Positions 40,607 through 50,040 of a DNA stretch of 64,000 nucleotides are shown here, piece after piece. Made by a program: the position numbers and the translations under genes. Source of the stretch: Pseudomonadota bacterium (GTDB lineage Bacteria > Pseudomonadota > Gammaproteobacteria > Burkholderiales > Burkholderiaceae_C). The stretch lies in the NCBI GenBank assembly GCA_021805825.1, contig JAJZEC010000003.1, positions 1-64,000 on the forward strand, given 5' to 3'. Positions within the stretch are counted from its first letter, which is position 1, and each line of letters begins with the position of its first letter. The notes under the pieces were generated by a model. It ran no database searches and had not been told where the DNA came from. It saw only the letters and a list, made by a program, of their open reading frames with translations.

Positions 40607-40756
40607 GCGGGCGATGGTAGCGTGCACGTCGCCACGGCGTGCGCTGCATCAAGGCACCGCGCCCCTGCGCGACCTAGAGTTCGCGCTGGAGCCGGGAGCG
40701 CGTCCGCGCGCGATCCGGAGCGCACGACATGCAAGCCTCGTTGGCTGGAGATCGAC

Positions 40757-41440
40757 ATGCACACAAGTCATCGGCTTTCCCTGCTGGGCGCCGCGGTGGT
40801 GGCCGCGGCGGCACTGGCTCTTCCGGCCCAAGCGGCCAGCCCCAGCGCCTCGGATGTGCCGGCGGCGGCCGCCGCACCCGGCTACGGGCCGGGCCCGGGC
40901 CGCCCCGGAGCGGGAGGCGGGCCGCGGGCGATGATGCGCGGAGGCTACGGCGGAGGCTACGGTTCCTGCGGCGAGGGCTACGGTGGAGGCTACGGTGGCG
41001 GTTACGGCCCTGGCAGCGGCGCGATGATGGGTGGCTGGGGTGGCTGCGGGATGATGGGCGGCTTCGGCGGCTGGGGCGGCGGGCCCGGGATGATGGGCGG
41101 CTGGGGCGGCGGGCCCGGGATGATGGGCGGCTGGGGCCGCGCCGCGCTGGCCGGGCTGCACCTCGACCGCGCGCAGATCGACCGTATCGAGGCCATCGAG
41201 AAGACCCAGGCCGACAAGCAGTGGGCCTTGATGACCCAGATGCACCAGCTCATGTTCGCGAACATGCGCCAGTGGGATCAGGCCACTCCCGACATCGACG
41301 CCGTGATGAAAAGCGCCACGCAGATGTCGGATCTGCGGCTGCAGATGCTGCGCAATCGACTGGAGACCAGGGCGCAGATCGACAAGGTGCTGAGCGCGCA
41401 ACAGCGCAAGCAACTGCAGCGGTACCGCCGCGCCTGGTGA
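40757..41440 (+). CDS. Gly/Met-rich periplasmic protein with Spy/CpxP-like helical domain
   Basis: A 227-residue protein with a Sec signal peptide (LSLLGAAVVAAAALALPAQA). Residues about 45-130 are low complexity: GGYGGGYG-type repeats, then three copies of MMGGWG separated by GGPG. The C-terminal about 95 residues (LHLDRAQIDRIEAIEKTQADK and ETRAQIDKVLSAQQRKQLQRYR) are helical and resemble the Spy/CpxP and heavy-metal-sensor proteins, including an LTxxQ-like VLSAQQ. The Met clusters could bind copper or silver; this is inference. CTGGAG precedes the ATG. Confidence 0.72.
   Translation: MHTSHRLSLLGAAVVAAAALALPAQAASPSASDVPAAAAAPGYGPGPGRPGAGGGPRAMMRGGYGGGYGSCGEGYGGGYGGGYGPGSGAMMGGWGGCGMMGGFGGWGGGPGMMGGWGGGPGMMGGWGRAALAGLHLDRAQIDRIEAIEKTQADKQWALMTQMHQLMFANMRQWDQATPDIDAVMKSATQMSDLRLQMLRNRLETRAQIDKVLSAQQRKQLQRYRRAW
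41075..41143 (+). repeat. 30-bp tandem repeat within the Gly/Met-rich gene
   Basis: A 30-bp unit coding GGGPGMMGGW is repeated just over twice with almost no base changes, so the duplication is recent or kept uniform. It is in frame; loss or gain of a unit would change protein length by ten residues. Confidence 0.65.
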
Positions 41441-41501
41441 GCGTCCCCGCGCCCGGCCGCAGGCGCGGCCGGGAGTCGGCCGACGCGCGGGCGGTTGAAG
41501 C

Positions 41502-42362
41502 TCAGGCGGCCGCCTGCGGGCGGTCGAAGTCCGCCGCGTCGTGGCGCTCGGCGAGTTGCAGCGCGGGGTCGCCGAAGACCCGGTTCACGCGCCGTCCACG
41601 CCGAACCGGCTCGCGCGCGGCCAGTTCGCGCGCCCAGCGCAGCAGGTGGGTGTAGTCCTGCACCTGCAGGAATTCCGCGGCGCCGTAGAGGTCGCCGAGC
41701 ACCAGCTGGCCGTACCACGGCCAGATCGCCATGTCGGCGATGGTGTAGTCATCGCCGGCGACGAAGGGGGTATTCGCCAGCCGGCGATCCAGCACGTCGA
41801 GCTGGCGCTTGGTTTCCATCGCGTAGCGGTCGATCGCATACTCGATCTTCTGCGGCGCATAGGTGTAGAAATGCCCGAAGCCGCCTCCGAGGAACGGCGC
41901 GCTGCCCATCTGCCAGAACAGCCAGGACAGGCATTCGGCGCGCAGCGACGGCTCCGTGGGAACGAAGGCGCCGAACTTCTCGGCCAGGTACAGCAGGATG
42001 GCCCCGGATTCGAACACCCGGATCGGCTGCGCACCGCCGCGATCGACCAGCGCGGGGATCTTGGAATTGGGATTGATGTCGACGAAGCCGCTGCCGAACT
42101 GATCACCTTCGGTGATGCGGATCAGCCAGGCGTCGTACTCGGCGCCCCGGTGTCCGGCGGCGAGCAGTTCCTCGAGCATCACGGTGACCTTCACTCCGTT
42201 CGGAGTGCCCAGCGAATACAGCTGGAACGGGTGGCGTCCCACCGGCAGCTGCTTGTCGTGGGTGGAGCCGGCCACCGGGCGGTTGATGCTGGCGAAATGC
42301 CCGCCATTGGCAGCCTTCCAGGACCAGACGCGCGGGGGAACGTAGGCAGATGCATCAGACAT
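41502..42362 (-). CDS. yghU: Glutathione S-transferase, YghU-type
   Basis: A 286-residue GST-superfamily protein. The long N-terminal extension (WSWKAANGGHFASINRPVAG and KQLPVGRHPFQLYSLGTPNG), the thioredoxin-like domain with VTVMLEEL, DINPNSKIPALVD and FESGAILLYLAEKFG, and the C-terminal helical domain are those of YghU. E. coli YghU binds two glutathiones and has disulfide-reductase and organic-peroxide activity. The ATG at 42362 is used. The aminotransferase gene lies upstream on the same strand with an 84-base gap. Confidence 0.92.
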   Translation of the reverse strand: MSDASAYVPPRVWSWKAANGGHFASINRPVAGSTHDKQLPVGRHPFQLYSLGTPNGVKVTVMLEELLAAGHRGAEYDAWLIRITEGDQFGSGFVDINPNSKIPALVDRGGAQPIRVFESGAILLYLAEKFGAFVPTEPSLRAECLSWLFWQMGSAPFLGGGFGHFYTYAPQKIEYAIDRYAMETKRQLDVLDRRLANTPFVAGDDYTIADMAIWPWYGQLVLGDLYGAAEFLQVQDYTHLLRWARELAAREPVRRGRRVNRVFGDPALQLAERHDAADFDRPQAAA

Positions 42363-42446
42363 GCGGATCTCTCCGAAGAAAACGGGTTTTTGTGGGTCTT
42401 CCAGGAGAAACCATAGCTGCTGCAGCGCAAGGCTGCAGGAGACGAC

Positions 42447-43631
42447 TCAGATTGTCGGGCGCTGGCGCAGTCCGTGCACGAAACCACCCAGCCGCTCGAG
42501 CCCCTGCTGCAACTGCGCGCGCGAGGCCGCGTAGGACAGCCGCACATGCTGGCGCGCGCTGCACACCCCGAAGTCATGCCCCGGAGTCAGCGCGACGCCC
42601 GCTTCGTCGAGGGCCCGCTCGCAGAAGCTCATGGCATCGAGCCCGGTCGAGGAGACATCCACGTAGACGTAGAACGCTCCGTCGGGCGGTACCGGTACCC
42701 GCAACCCGGCCTCGTGCAGCCCGTGCAGCACCAGCGCGCGCCGGGCGGCGAATTCGGCGCGCCGCTGCTCGCACACGGCAATCGACTCCTCGCTGAAGCA
42801 CTGCAGCGCCGCGTGCTGCGCCAGCGTCGACGCACAGATGTAGTAGTTCTGCGCCAGGCGCTCGACGACATCGACCATGTCCTCGGGCACCACGCACCAG
42901 CCCAGGCGCCAGCCGGTCATGCCGAAGTACTTGGAAAAGCTCTGGATCACCACCGCCTGGTCGTCGAACGCCAGCGCGCTGCGCGCCACGCCGGGCACGG
43001 GATCGGCCAGGTCGAGGTAGATTTCATCGACCACCCGCCACGCCCCGCGCTCCCGTGCGAAAGCGCAGATCGCCTGCAGTTCGTCGGGCGCCACCGAGGT
43101 GCCCGTGGGGTTGGACGGGCTGGCGATCATCAGTCCGCGGCTGCGCCCGCTCCAGTGCGCCTGCAGCAGCCGCGCGTCGAGCTGGTAGCGCGTGGATGCG
43201 TCGGTGGGCACCAGCCGCACCTCGGCACCGAATCCACTCAGCAACTGGCGGTTGCAGGGATAGGAAGGATCGGCCACCAGCACCTCGTCGCCGGGATCGA
43301 CCAGCGCCGCGGTGGCCAGCAGCAGCGCCGCCGAGGCGCCGGCGGTGACCACCACGCGCCGCGCGTCGACGCGCACCCCGTGGGCACGCAGATGGAAGGC
43401 GGCGATGGCCTCGCGCAGTTCGGGCAGCCCGAGCGCGCCGGTGTAGGTCAGGCGCAGCTCGCGCGCAGCCTCGCTGGCCGCGCGCAGCACCGCGGGCGGG
43501 GCGCCGAAGTCCGGCTCACCGATGTTCATGCGGACGATGCTGCGGCCGCCGGCTTCGAGCGCGGCAGCGCGCTTGGCGAACTCCATGGCCAGGAAGGGTT
43601 CGACGGATCGGGCGCGTGCGGAATAGGGCAT
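42447..43631 (-). CDS. Class I/II pyridoxal-phosphate aminotransferase
   Basis: A 394-residue fold-type I aminotransferase. Features are RMNIGEPDFGAPP, YTGALGLPELREAIA, VTAGASAALLLAT, SPSNPTGT, VVDEIYLDL, the PLP-binding Lys in SFSKYFGMTGWRLGW, and the substrate-carboxylate Arg in HVRLSYAAS. It resembles aspartate/aromatic-type enzymes, but the amino donor cannot be assigned. It starts at 43631 and is divergent from the PTPS-like gene. Confidence 0.88.
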   Translation of the reverse strand: MPYSARARSVEPFLAMEFAKRAAALEAGGRSIVRMNIGEPDFGAPPAVLRAASEAARELRLTYTGALGLPELREAIAAFHLRAHGVRVDARRVVVTAGASAALLLATAALVDPGDEVLVADPSYPCNRQLLSGFGAEVRLVPTDASTRYQLDARLLQAHWSGRSRGLMIASPSNPTGTSVAPDELQAICAFARERGAWRVVDEIYLDLADPVPGVARSALAFDDQAVVIQSFSKYFGMTGWRLGWCVVPEDMVDVVERLAQNYYICASTLAQHAALQCFSEESIAVCEQRRAEFAARRALVLHGLHEAGLRVPVPPDGAFYVYVDVSSTGLDAMSFCERALDEAGVALTPGHDFGVCSARQHVRLSYAASRAQLQQGLERLGGFVHGLRQRPTI

Positions 43632-43689
43632 GCGGGCAGTGTAGTCGGGCGCTGCGCATGCCGCCGCGCCGGCCTCCGGCGCCTGTGGC

Positions 43690-43695
43690 TACACT
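43690..43695 (+). promoter_or_regulatory. Candidate -10 element of the PTPS-like operon
   Basis: TACACT followed by G, about 95 bases before the ATG at 43790, in the gap between divergent genes. No good -35. Confidence 0.35.
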
Positions 43696-43789
43696 GTCGG
43701 GCGCGCGCCGGCCCCTCCTGCCGGGGCCGGCGGCCGGTTCTGTCGCGCCGTTGCGCTGTCGTCATCGCCCGCCCGGGCGCCACCGTTCC

Positions 43790-44857
43790 ATGCCTTGCGC
43801 CAGCCACCTCTTCGTTCGCGGCCGCTTCGAGGCCGCGCGCCGCCTGCCGCGCCTGCCGCGGCAGGCGGCGGAGCATGGCCTGCACGGCCACGGCTTCGAG
43901 GCGCTGGTGCGCGTGCCGCTGGCCGCGGGCATGGCGCCGCCGGCGGACGCGCTGCAGCAACTGCGCCAGCGCCTGGCGCTGGCGCTGCAGCCGCTGCAGT
44001 ACCGCGACCTCAACCAGCTGCTGGAACACCCTGACGACGAGGCCCTCGCGCGCTGGCTGGCTCTTCGGCTGCAGCCGAGCGCCGGCGGCCTGCGCATGCA
44101 ACTGCACAGCACGCCGGAGCGGGGAGTGGCCGGCGACCCGGCGCAAGCCCTGGACAGCCTGCGCCGTTACCGCTTCCTCGCCGCGCATTTCCTGCCCAGC
44201 GTGCCTGCCGGACACAAGTGCGGGCGCCTGCATGGACACGCCTTCGAGGTCGAGCTGCGCGCCGGGCAGGCCGCATACCCCGAACTCGACGCATGCTGGC
44301 AGGCACTGGCGGGACAGCTCGAACACAGCCTGCTCAACGACATCGAAGGCCTGCACAATCCGACCAGCGAAATGCTGGCGGCGTGGATCTGGCAGCGCGC
44401 GCGGCCCCGGCTGCCGGGCCTGCGCTCGGTCTCGGTACTCGAAACCGGTTCCTCCGGGGCGCGCTTCGACGGTTCGGCCTTTGTCATCTGGAAGGAATTC
44501 AGCCTCGACAGTGCGCTGCAGGTGCAACGCGCGGTTCCGGGCAGTGCGCAGGCGCGGCTGCATGGCCAGACCTTCCGCCTGCGCCTGCGGCTGAGCGCAC
44601 CCCTGCACGAGGTCCTGGGCTGGGTGGTCGATTTCGGCGACGTGAAGACGCTGTTCCGTCCGTTGTTCGAGCGCCTCGATCACCAGCCCCTGCACGAAAT
44701 CGAGGGCCTGCCCGACACCGACACGCCGACGTTGGCGGCCTGGGTGTTCGAGCGTTGCCGCCCGCAGCTGCCGCAGTTGTGCGGGGTCGATCTGGCCGAG
44801 GCCGACGGTTGCGGAGCCGCCGCGCGGGCCCCGGCGCCACCGCCAGCCCACCGATGA
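43790..44857 (+). CDS. Triple-domain 6-pyruvoyl/6-carboxy-tetrahydropterin synthase-like protein
   Basis: A 355-residue protein that reads as three successive T-fold PTPS/QueD domains. Domain 1 (about 1-120) has HGH at 32-34, but the usual FEAAHRLP zinc His is Arg. Domain 2 (about 125-235) is most QueD-like, with H133, GHKCGRLHGH (C144, H148, H150) and NPTSEMLAAWIW, but has LEHS where QueD has LDHH. Domain 3 (about 240-340) lacks the zinc His and Cys (LHGQ) but has VVDFGDVK and RLDHQPLHEI. Normal QueD is about 120 residues. Product could be 6-carboxytetrahydropterin or another pterin. Confidence 0.72.
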   Translation: MPCASHLFVRGRFEAARRLPRLPRQAAEHGLHGHGFEALVRVPLAAGMAPPADALQQLRQRLALALQPLQYRDLNQLLEHPDDEALARWLALRLQPSAGGLRMQLHSTPERGVAGDPAQALDSLRRYRFLAAHFLPSVPAGHKCGRLHGHAFEVELRAGQAAYPELDACWQALAGQLEHSLLNDIEGLHNPTSEMLAAWIWQRARPRLPGLRSVSVLETGSSGARFDGSAFVIWKEFSLDSALQVQRAVPGSAQARLHGQTFRLRLRLSAPLHEVLGWVVDFGDVKTLFRPLFERLDHQPLHEIEGLPDTDTPTLAAWVFERCRPQLPQLCGVDLAEADGCGAAARAPAPPPAHR

Positions 44858-45099
44858 ACACACCCTGCGCTGCGCCCACCAAGCTGCCGCACAGCCCCTG
44901 CGTGAACATCTGCACGGCCGGCCCGGACGGGGTGTGCAGCGGCTGCGGACGCACGCTGCAGGAGATTTCCGATTGGCTGCGCATGGACGACGCACGGCGC
45001 CGCGCCGTGTGGCAACGCCTGCTCGCGCAGGGCTGGCAGCCGGTGCGAGGCATCAGCGGCCGTGCGCGGGCCACCAAGCAACCCGGGAGGAACACCTGA
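44854..45099 (+). CDS. DUF1289 Cys-rich protein
   Basis: An 81-residue protein whose N-terminal half has the DUF1289 pattern SPCVNICTAGPDGVCSGCGR, four cysteines suggesting a small metal or iron-sulfur site, followed by TLQEISDWLRMDDARRRAVW. Function is unknown. Its ATG overlaps the stop of the PTPS-like gene, and its stop overlaps the esterase start (TGATG), so the three genes are tightly coupled. Confidence 0.88.
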   Translation: MNTPCAAPTKLPHSPCVNICTAGPDGVCSGCGRTLQEISDWLRMDDARRRAVWQRLLAQGWQPVRGISGRARATKQPGRNT

Positions 45100-46040
45100 T
45101 GGATCATGCCACCACCGACCTGCTGCGGCGCACGCGCACCCGCGGCCGTCAGCCCCTGAGCGGGCTCAGCGTGCAACAGGCACGTCAGTATCCCAGCTGG
45201 TTCGAATTGCTGTTCGGGCCGGCGCCGGAGCTGGCGGTGATGCGCGACGTGCGCATTGCCGCCGCCGACGGCACGCCGCTGCATGCGCGCCTGTATTGCG
45301 ATGACCCGCATGCCGACAGCCTGATCGTGTACTTCCACGGCGGCGGCTGGGTGCTGGGTTCGGTGGCGTCCTTCGAGTCCTACACCGCGCTGCTCGCGCA
45401 ACGCACCGGATGCGCGCTGCTGTCAGTGGATTACCGCCTCGCCCCCGAGCATCCCTTCCCGACCCCGGTGCGCGACGCCGAATCGGCGCTGCAGTTCGCC
45501 GCCGCGCAGGGCGCGCAGCTGCTCGGACGCCCGCTGCGCCGCCTGGTGGTGATGGGCGACAGCGCCGGGGCCACGCTGGCCACCGTGGCGGCACGCAAGC
45601 GCGCACGACTGGAGGGGCTGCGCCAACCCGACCTGCAGGTTCTTCTGTACCCCGTCACCGATGCCGCCTGCGACACCCCGAGCTACCGGGAATTCGCCGA
45701 GGGTCATCTGCTCAGCGCCTCCGACATGCAGTGGTTCTGGGGCCACTATTGCGCCGATCCGGCGCTGCGCCTGCACGCGGACGCCTCGCCGCTGCGCGCC
45801 GCCGACCTGCAGGGTTTGCCGCCGACCCTGCTGTTCAGCGCCGAATACGACCCGCTGCGCGACGAGGGCGAGGCCTACGGTCGCAGGCTGCAGCAGGCCG
45901 GGGTGGATTGCCAGGTGCATCGTTGCCCCGGCGTGCTGCACAGCTTCGTGGCCATGGCCAAGGTGCTGCCGCAGGCCGCCGCTGCCTTCGACGCCATCTG
46001 CGACGGCCTGCGGCTGCGCATCCGGCCGGCGCAAACGTGA
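45099..46040 (+). CDS. Alpha/beta hydrolase, hormone-sensitive lipase family
   Basis: A 313-residue esterase of bacterial family IV. The oxyanion motif HGGGWVLGS, SVDYRLAPEHPFP, the nucleophile elbow GDSAGATLA, the catalytic Asp in SAEYDPLRDEG and His in PGVLHSFVAM are all present. It probably cleaves short-chain carboxylic esters; the natural substrate is unknown. GGGAGG precedes the start, which overlaps the DUF1289 stop. Confidence 0.9.
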   Translation: MDHATTDLLRRTRTRGRQPLSGLSVQQARQYPSWFELLFGPAPELAVMRDVRIAAADGTPLHARLYCDDPHADSLIVYFHGGGWVLGSVASFESYTALLAQRTGCALLSVDYRLAPEHPFPTPVRDAESALQFAAAQGAQLLGRPLRRLVVMGDSAGATLATVAARKRARLEGLRQPDLQVLLYPVTDAACDTPSYREFAEGHLLSASDMQWFWGHYCADPALRLHADASPLRAADLQGLPPTLLFSAEYDPLRDEGEAYGRRLQQAGVDCQVHRCPGVLHSFVAMAKVLPQAAAAFDAICDGLRLRIRPAQT

Positions 46041-46152
46041 AGGAATGCACAGGGATCAGGTTTTTGTCGACCTCCGCCCCCCGACGACGCTGCGGGTCGA
46101 GCCATACTCGGTCTGCAGGCGGCCGCAGTGCCGCCACGAGTCCGGGAACGCG

Positions 46153-47142
46153 ATGGAAACCTTGCTCGACTTTCTGCAACTCAGTGATGAGGAGGCCCAG
46201 GCCCTGCGCCAGCACGCCCCGGCCCTGCAGCAGCGCGTGGACAGCGCCTGCGAGCATTTCGCCAGGCAGGCGCGCGCGCAGCGGGTGAAGGGGGATCTGC
46301 TCGAGGCGCTGGGGGACGGGGAACTGCAGCAGCTGCTGGAATGGCACCGCCGGCACTACCTGGAGCTGCTGGCGCAGCACTACACCCCGCAGCTGCAGCA
46401 GCGCATGCTCGGCCTGGGCCAGCTGTTCCACCGGTGGGGGCTCGCTCCGCTGTGGATCATGACCATGTCTTCGGGCTTCGCCGCGGAATTCGAGATGTTC
46501 GCCGCCGGCTTGTCGCTGCGCCAGCGCCGCCCGCTGATGGGCGCGCTGTACAAGAGGCTGCGCCGTGACGAGGCCTGGCAACTCGAGGGCTACCGCTTGG
46601 CCAGCGACAAGGCGCGCCGCGAGCTCGAGCAAAGCCCGCTGCGCGATCGCCTGACCGGGCTGCTCAACCGCGCGGCCCTGCAGGAAATGCTGCCCCTGGC
46701 GGTCGAGCGCACGCGGCGTGGCGGATCCAGGCTCGCGCTGGCGGTGCTGGATTTCGACGACTTCGAGTCCCTGAACCGCCACCACGGGCGGCCGGCCGGC
46801 GATGCGGTGCTGCGGCAGTTCGCGCAGCGCCTGCAGCGTGCGCTGCGCAAGACGGATCTTCTGGCGCGGATCGAAGGCGACGAATTCGTGCTCGTGCTGG
46901 AATCGATAGGCGACGCCGGCAACATCGCCCCACTACTCGAGCGCCTGCAACTGGACTTCGACGTGCCCTACGCCCTGTCCGACGCGCTGTTCTGGCAATG
47001 CCCGATCAGCATGGGCGTCACCCTGTTCCCCGACGACGACGCCGAAGCCGACGAACTGCTGCTGCACGCGCGCTGCGCCATGCAGCAGGTCAAGGCCACC
47101 AAATCGCAGCGCGAATTCTTCTGGTCCTTCTACCGGCCCTGA
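46153..47142 (+). CDS. Globin-coupled diguanylate cyclase
   Basis: A 329-residue protein. Residues about 1-155 resemble the globin-coupled sensor domain: HRRHYLELLAQHY, LGQLFHRWGLAPLWIMTM with candidate proximal heme ligand H93, and RRDEAWQLEGYRLA. Residues about 160-329 are a GGDEF domain (DRLTGLLNRAAL, metal Asp in LDFDDFE) with the signature EGDEF (241-245) and an intact inhibitory-site motif RKTD (232-235). It would make cyclic-di-GMP in response to a gas such as oxygen, like DosC. Activity with Glu in the first signature position is likely but untested. Confidence 0.85.
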   Translation: METLLDFLQLSDEEAQALRQHAPALQQRVDSACEHFARQARAQRVKGDLLEALGDGELQQLLEWHRRHYLELLAQHYTPQLQQRMLGLGQLFHRWGLAPLWIMTMSSGFAAEFEMFAAGLSLRQRRPLMGALYKRLRRDEAWQLEGYRLASDKARRELEQSPLRDRLTGLLNRAALQEMLPLAVERTRRGGSRLALAVLDFDDFESLNRHHGRPAGDAVLRQFAQRLQRALRKTDLLARIEGDEFVLVLESIGDAGNIAPLLERLQLDFDVPYALSDALFWQCPISMGVTLFPDDDAEADELLLHARCAMQQVKATKSQREFFWSFYRP

Positions 47143-47222
47143 GCGCACGCCCCACGATGGTGCGGGCCTGCGGGCAGATCGGCCGGCCTCGGCGTTGCGG
47201 CTTGTCGCGCGCCGGACGTGGG

Positions 47223-47228
47223 TACACT
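47223..47228 (+). promoter_or_regulatory. Candidate -10 element of pckG
   Basis: TACACT with TTGTCG 15 bases upstream (47202-47207), in the 194-base gap before pckG. The spacing is short for sigma70. Confidence 0.4.
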
Positions 47229-47336
47229 GGGCGTGGCGGCGCAATCCGTGGCCGCCTACAACCACAATAGCGGCGATGCCGGCTCCAGGGCCCTGCCCCG
47301 GGCGGCTACGCTGCCGAACCCGGAGCCAGCAGTCCC

Positions 47337-49202
47337 ATGAATGCCATACCCCAGGGCGCCGCGGCGGGTGAGGTACCCGCCCACGTGCGCAATGCCAAAC
47401 TGATCGACTGGGTCGCCCGCATCGCGCGCCTGACGCAACCGGCGGCGATCCACTGGTGCGACGGCAGCCAGGAGGAATACGAGCGCCTGTGCCAGCGGCT
47501 GGTCGACGCCGGAACCTTCAAGCGCCTGAACCCCCAGTTGCGACCCGGAAGCTACCTCGCCTGTTCCGACCCCTCGGACGTGGCGCGCGTGGAGGATCGC
47601 ACCTTCATCTGCAGCGTGCGGCGCGAGGACGCCGGCCCGACCAACAACTGGGTCGACCCCGGGGAGATGCGCCAGCTGCTGCAGACGGGCGACAAGGCCT
47701 TGTTCCGCGGTTCGATGCGCGGGCGCACGATGTACGTGGTGCCCTTCAGCATGGGGCCGCTGGGCTCGCCGATCTCCCATATCGGAGTCGAGCTGTCGGA
47801 CTCGCCCTATGTCGCCGTGAACATGCGGCTGATGACCCGCATGGGGCGCCCGGTGCTCGAACTGCTCGGCAGCGATGGCGACTTCGTTCCCTGCGTGCAC
47901 AGCGTGGGCGCGCCGCTGCAACCGGGCCAGGCCGACGTGCCCTGGCCGTGCAACGCCGAGCAGAAGTACATCGTGCACTACCCCGAAACCTCGGAGATCT
48001 GGTCCTACGGCTCCGGCTACGGCGGCAATGCGCTGCTGGGCAAGAAATGCTTCGCGCTGCGCATCGCGTCGCGGATGGGGCGCGACCAGGGCTGGCTGGC
48101 CGAGCACATGCTGATCCTCGGCGTGACCACGCCGGGCGGCCACAAGTACCACGTGGCCGCGGCCTTCCCGAGCGCCTGCGGCAAGACCAATTTCGCGATG
48201 CTCATTCCCCCGGCGTCGATGCCGGGCTGGAAGATCACCACCATCGGCGACGACATCGCGTGGATCAAGCCCGGCGCCGACGGCCGGCTGTACGCGATCA
48301 ACCCGGAAGCCGGGTACTTCGGGGTCGCCCCGGGGACGAATGTCGAGACCAACCCCAACTGCATGCGCAGCCTCGAGCGCGACGTGATCTTCACCAACGT
48401 CGCCCTCACCGATGACGGCGATGTCTGGTGGGAGGGCATGGGCCCGGCGCCGGCGCATGCGATCGACTGGCAGGGGCGCGACTGGACACCCGAGCTCGCC
48501 GCCACCAACGGAACCAGGGCAGCGCATCCGAACGCCCGCTTCACGGTCGCGGCAACCAACAACCCGGCGCTGGATCCGGCCTGGGACGACCCTGCCGGGG
48601 TGGCCATCGATGCCTTCGTGTTCGGCGGCAGGCGCTCCACCACCGTTCCCCTGGTGACGGAGGCGCGCAACTGGCTGGAAGGCGTCTACATGGCCGCCAC
48701 CATGGGCTCGGAAACCACCGCCGCTGCGGCCGGCCAGCAGGGCGTCGTGCGCCGCGACCCCTTCGCCATGCTGCCCTTCTGCGGCTACCACATGGGGGAC
48801 TACTTCCGGCACTGGATCGACATGGAGAACCGCCTGCGCGGGCTGGGCTCGAAGTTGCCGCACATCTTCTGCGTCAACTGGTTCCGCAAGGGATCGGACG
48901 GGCGCTTCGTATGGCCCGGCTATGGAGAGAACGCCCGGGTGCTCAAGTGGATGATCGAGCGCATCGAGGGCACCGCGCAGGGGCAGGCGAATTTCTTCGG
49001 CGTCAGCCCGCGGCATGCGGATCTGGACTGGAGCGGACTGGATTTCGATGCCGCGCGCTTCGCCACGGTGATCGATTCCAGCGCCCCGCAGTGGATCGAG
49101 GAACTGCGGCTGCACGACGAACTGTTCGCCAGGCTGTCCCCGCGGGTTCCCGATGAACTCCAGGCCACGCGCCAGGCCTTGCAGGCGGCGCTCGAAAGCT
49201 GA
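47337..49202 (+). CDS. pckG: Phosphoenolpyruvate carboxykinase (GTP)
   Basis: A 621-residue GTP-dependent PEPCK converting oxaloacetate to PEP at the entry to gluconeogenesis. Visible are [49 protein letters not shown], the kinase-1a loop with reactive Cys in [23 protein letters not shown] and [12 protein letters not shown]. The protein has full length and is not related to the ATP-dependent pckA type. A -10-like TACACT lies about 110 bases upstream. Confidence 0.97.
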   Translation: MNAIPQGAAAGEVPAHVRNAKLIDWVARIARLTQPAAIHWCDGSQEEYERLCQRLVDAGTFKRLNPQLRPGSYLACSDPSDVARVEDRTFICSVRREDAGPTNNWVDPGEMRQLLQTGDKALFRGSMRGRTMYVVPFSMGPLGSPISHIGVELSDSPYVAVNMRLMTRMGRPVLELLGSDGDFVPCVHSVGAPLQPGQADVPWPCNAEQKYIVHYPETSEIWSYGSGYGGNALLGKKCFALRIASRMGRDQGWLAEHMLILGVTTPGGHKYHVAAAFPSACGKTNFAMLIPPASMPGWKITTIGDDIAWIKPGADGRLYAINPEAGYFGVAPGTNVETNPNCMRSLERDVIFTNVALTDDGDVWWEGMGPAPAHAIDWQGRDWTPELAATNGTRAAHPNARFTVAATNNPALDPAWDDPAGVAIDAFVFGGRRSTTVPLVTEARNWLEGVYMAATMGSETTAAAAGQQGVVRRDPFAMLPFCGYHMGDYFRHWIDMENRLRGLGSKLPHIFCVNWFRKGSDGRFVWPGYGENARVLKWMIERIEGTAQGQANFFGVSPRHADLDWSGLDFDAARFATVIDSSAPQWIEELRLHDELFARLSPRVPDELQATRQALQAALES

Positions 49203-49252
49203 GGCGGCGCGCGCGCCAGGGGGCCCGCCGGGGCGCCCTGCCGCGCGGCGAT

Positions 49253-49858
49253 TCAGGGCTTGCCGTAGCTGAGCACCAGGCTGGCCACGCGCACGCCGAA
49301 CTTGCGCAGTTCGGTATACCCGAGCAGCATCTTGTCGCCAAGCAGGTACATGCTGTCGTCGACCTGCACGCGCAGAACGCCATGGCGCAGCGCCAGCGCC
49401 AGGCAGTAGTTCCAGCGCAGCACATGCCCGCTGCCGCTGCCGCGCGCGCGCCCCACCACATCGGCCGCGCTGGCCTCGTAGCGCCGCAGCGACTGCTGCG
49501 GCGGCAGTCGCCGCAGATTCCAGGTGCGGTGCTGGCGCTCGCCGTCGTCGAACAGATAGGACTCCTGCAGGCGCCCCCAGTCGCCTTCCCACAAGGCCTG
49601 CATGTCGACATGGAAGCGACGGCGCTCCCGCCCGCGGCGGTCGAGCACCACGCCGTCGGCCCACAGTCGGCCGTTGAAGTACTCCTCCAGCCGAAGTTCG
49701 CGCTGCGCCAGCACCGGCTCGCCCACCGCGGCGAAAGCCGCCTGCACGGCCGCCGGCGGCAACGGTCGCGCCCCGCGCGCGATGCAGTCGCCCTCGGCAC
49801 CCAGGGTGTCGAGCACGGTGTCAGGCTGCAGGTCGAAACTGGCGGGTCTGCGCTGCAT
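49253..49858 (-). CDS. DUF3833 family protein
   Basis: A 201-residue protein. The DUF3833 pattern occupies residues about 50-200: LEEYFNGRLWADGVVLDRRGRE, FHVDMQALWEGDWG, LFDDGERQHRTWNLRR, ASAADVVGRARGSGSG, VDDSMYLLGDKMLLGYTELRKFGVRVA. Members are usually lipoproteins of about 180 residues. Here the ATG at 49858 gives no signal, whereas the open frame continues upstream through a hydrophobic Cys-ending stretch that could be a lipoprotein signal, so the start is uncertain. It is divergent from the B12-binding MerR regulator. Confidence 0.75.
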   Translation of the reverse strand: MQRRPASFDLQPDTVLDTLGAEGDCIARGARPLPPAAVQAAFAAVGEPVLAQRELRLEEYFNGRLWADGVVLDRRGRERRRFHVDMQALWEGDWGRLQESYLFDDGERQHRTWNLRRLPPQQSLRRYEASAADVVGRARGSGSGHVLRWNYCLALALRHGVLRVQVDDSMYLLGDKMLLGYTELRKFGVRVASLVLSYGKP

Positions 49859-50040
49859 GGTCGAATGTCGGGACGGCCCGGGATGCTGCACGCCAGCCGC
49901 CTCGGCCGGCGTCCAGGCGGCATGCGGGCTGCGCCTGTGCCGCCCATGGTACTGCGTGGAGCAGGCAACGGCGCAGGCAACGGCACAGGCGAAGGCGACA
50001 GCAGGAGCAACGCGCAGGCGCCGCGGGCAGGGAACAGCCC

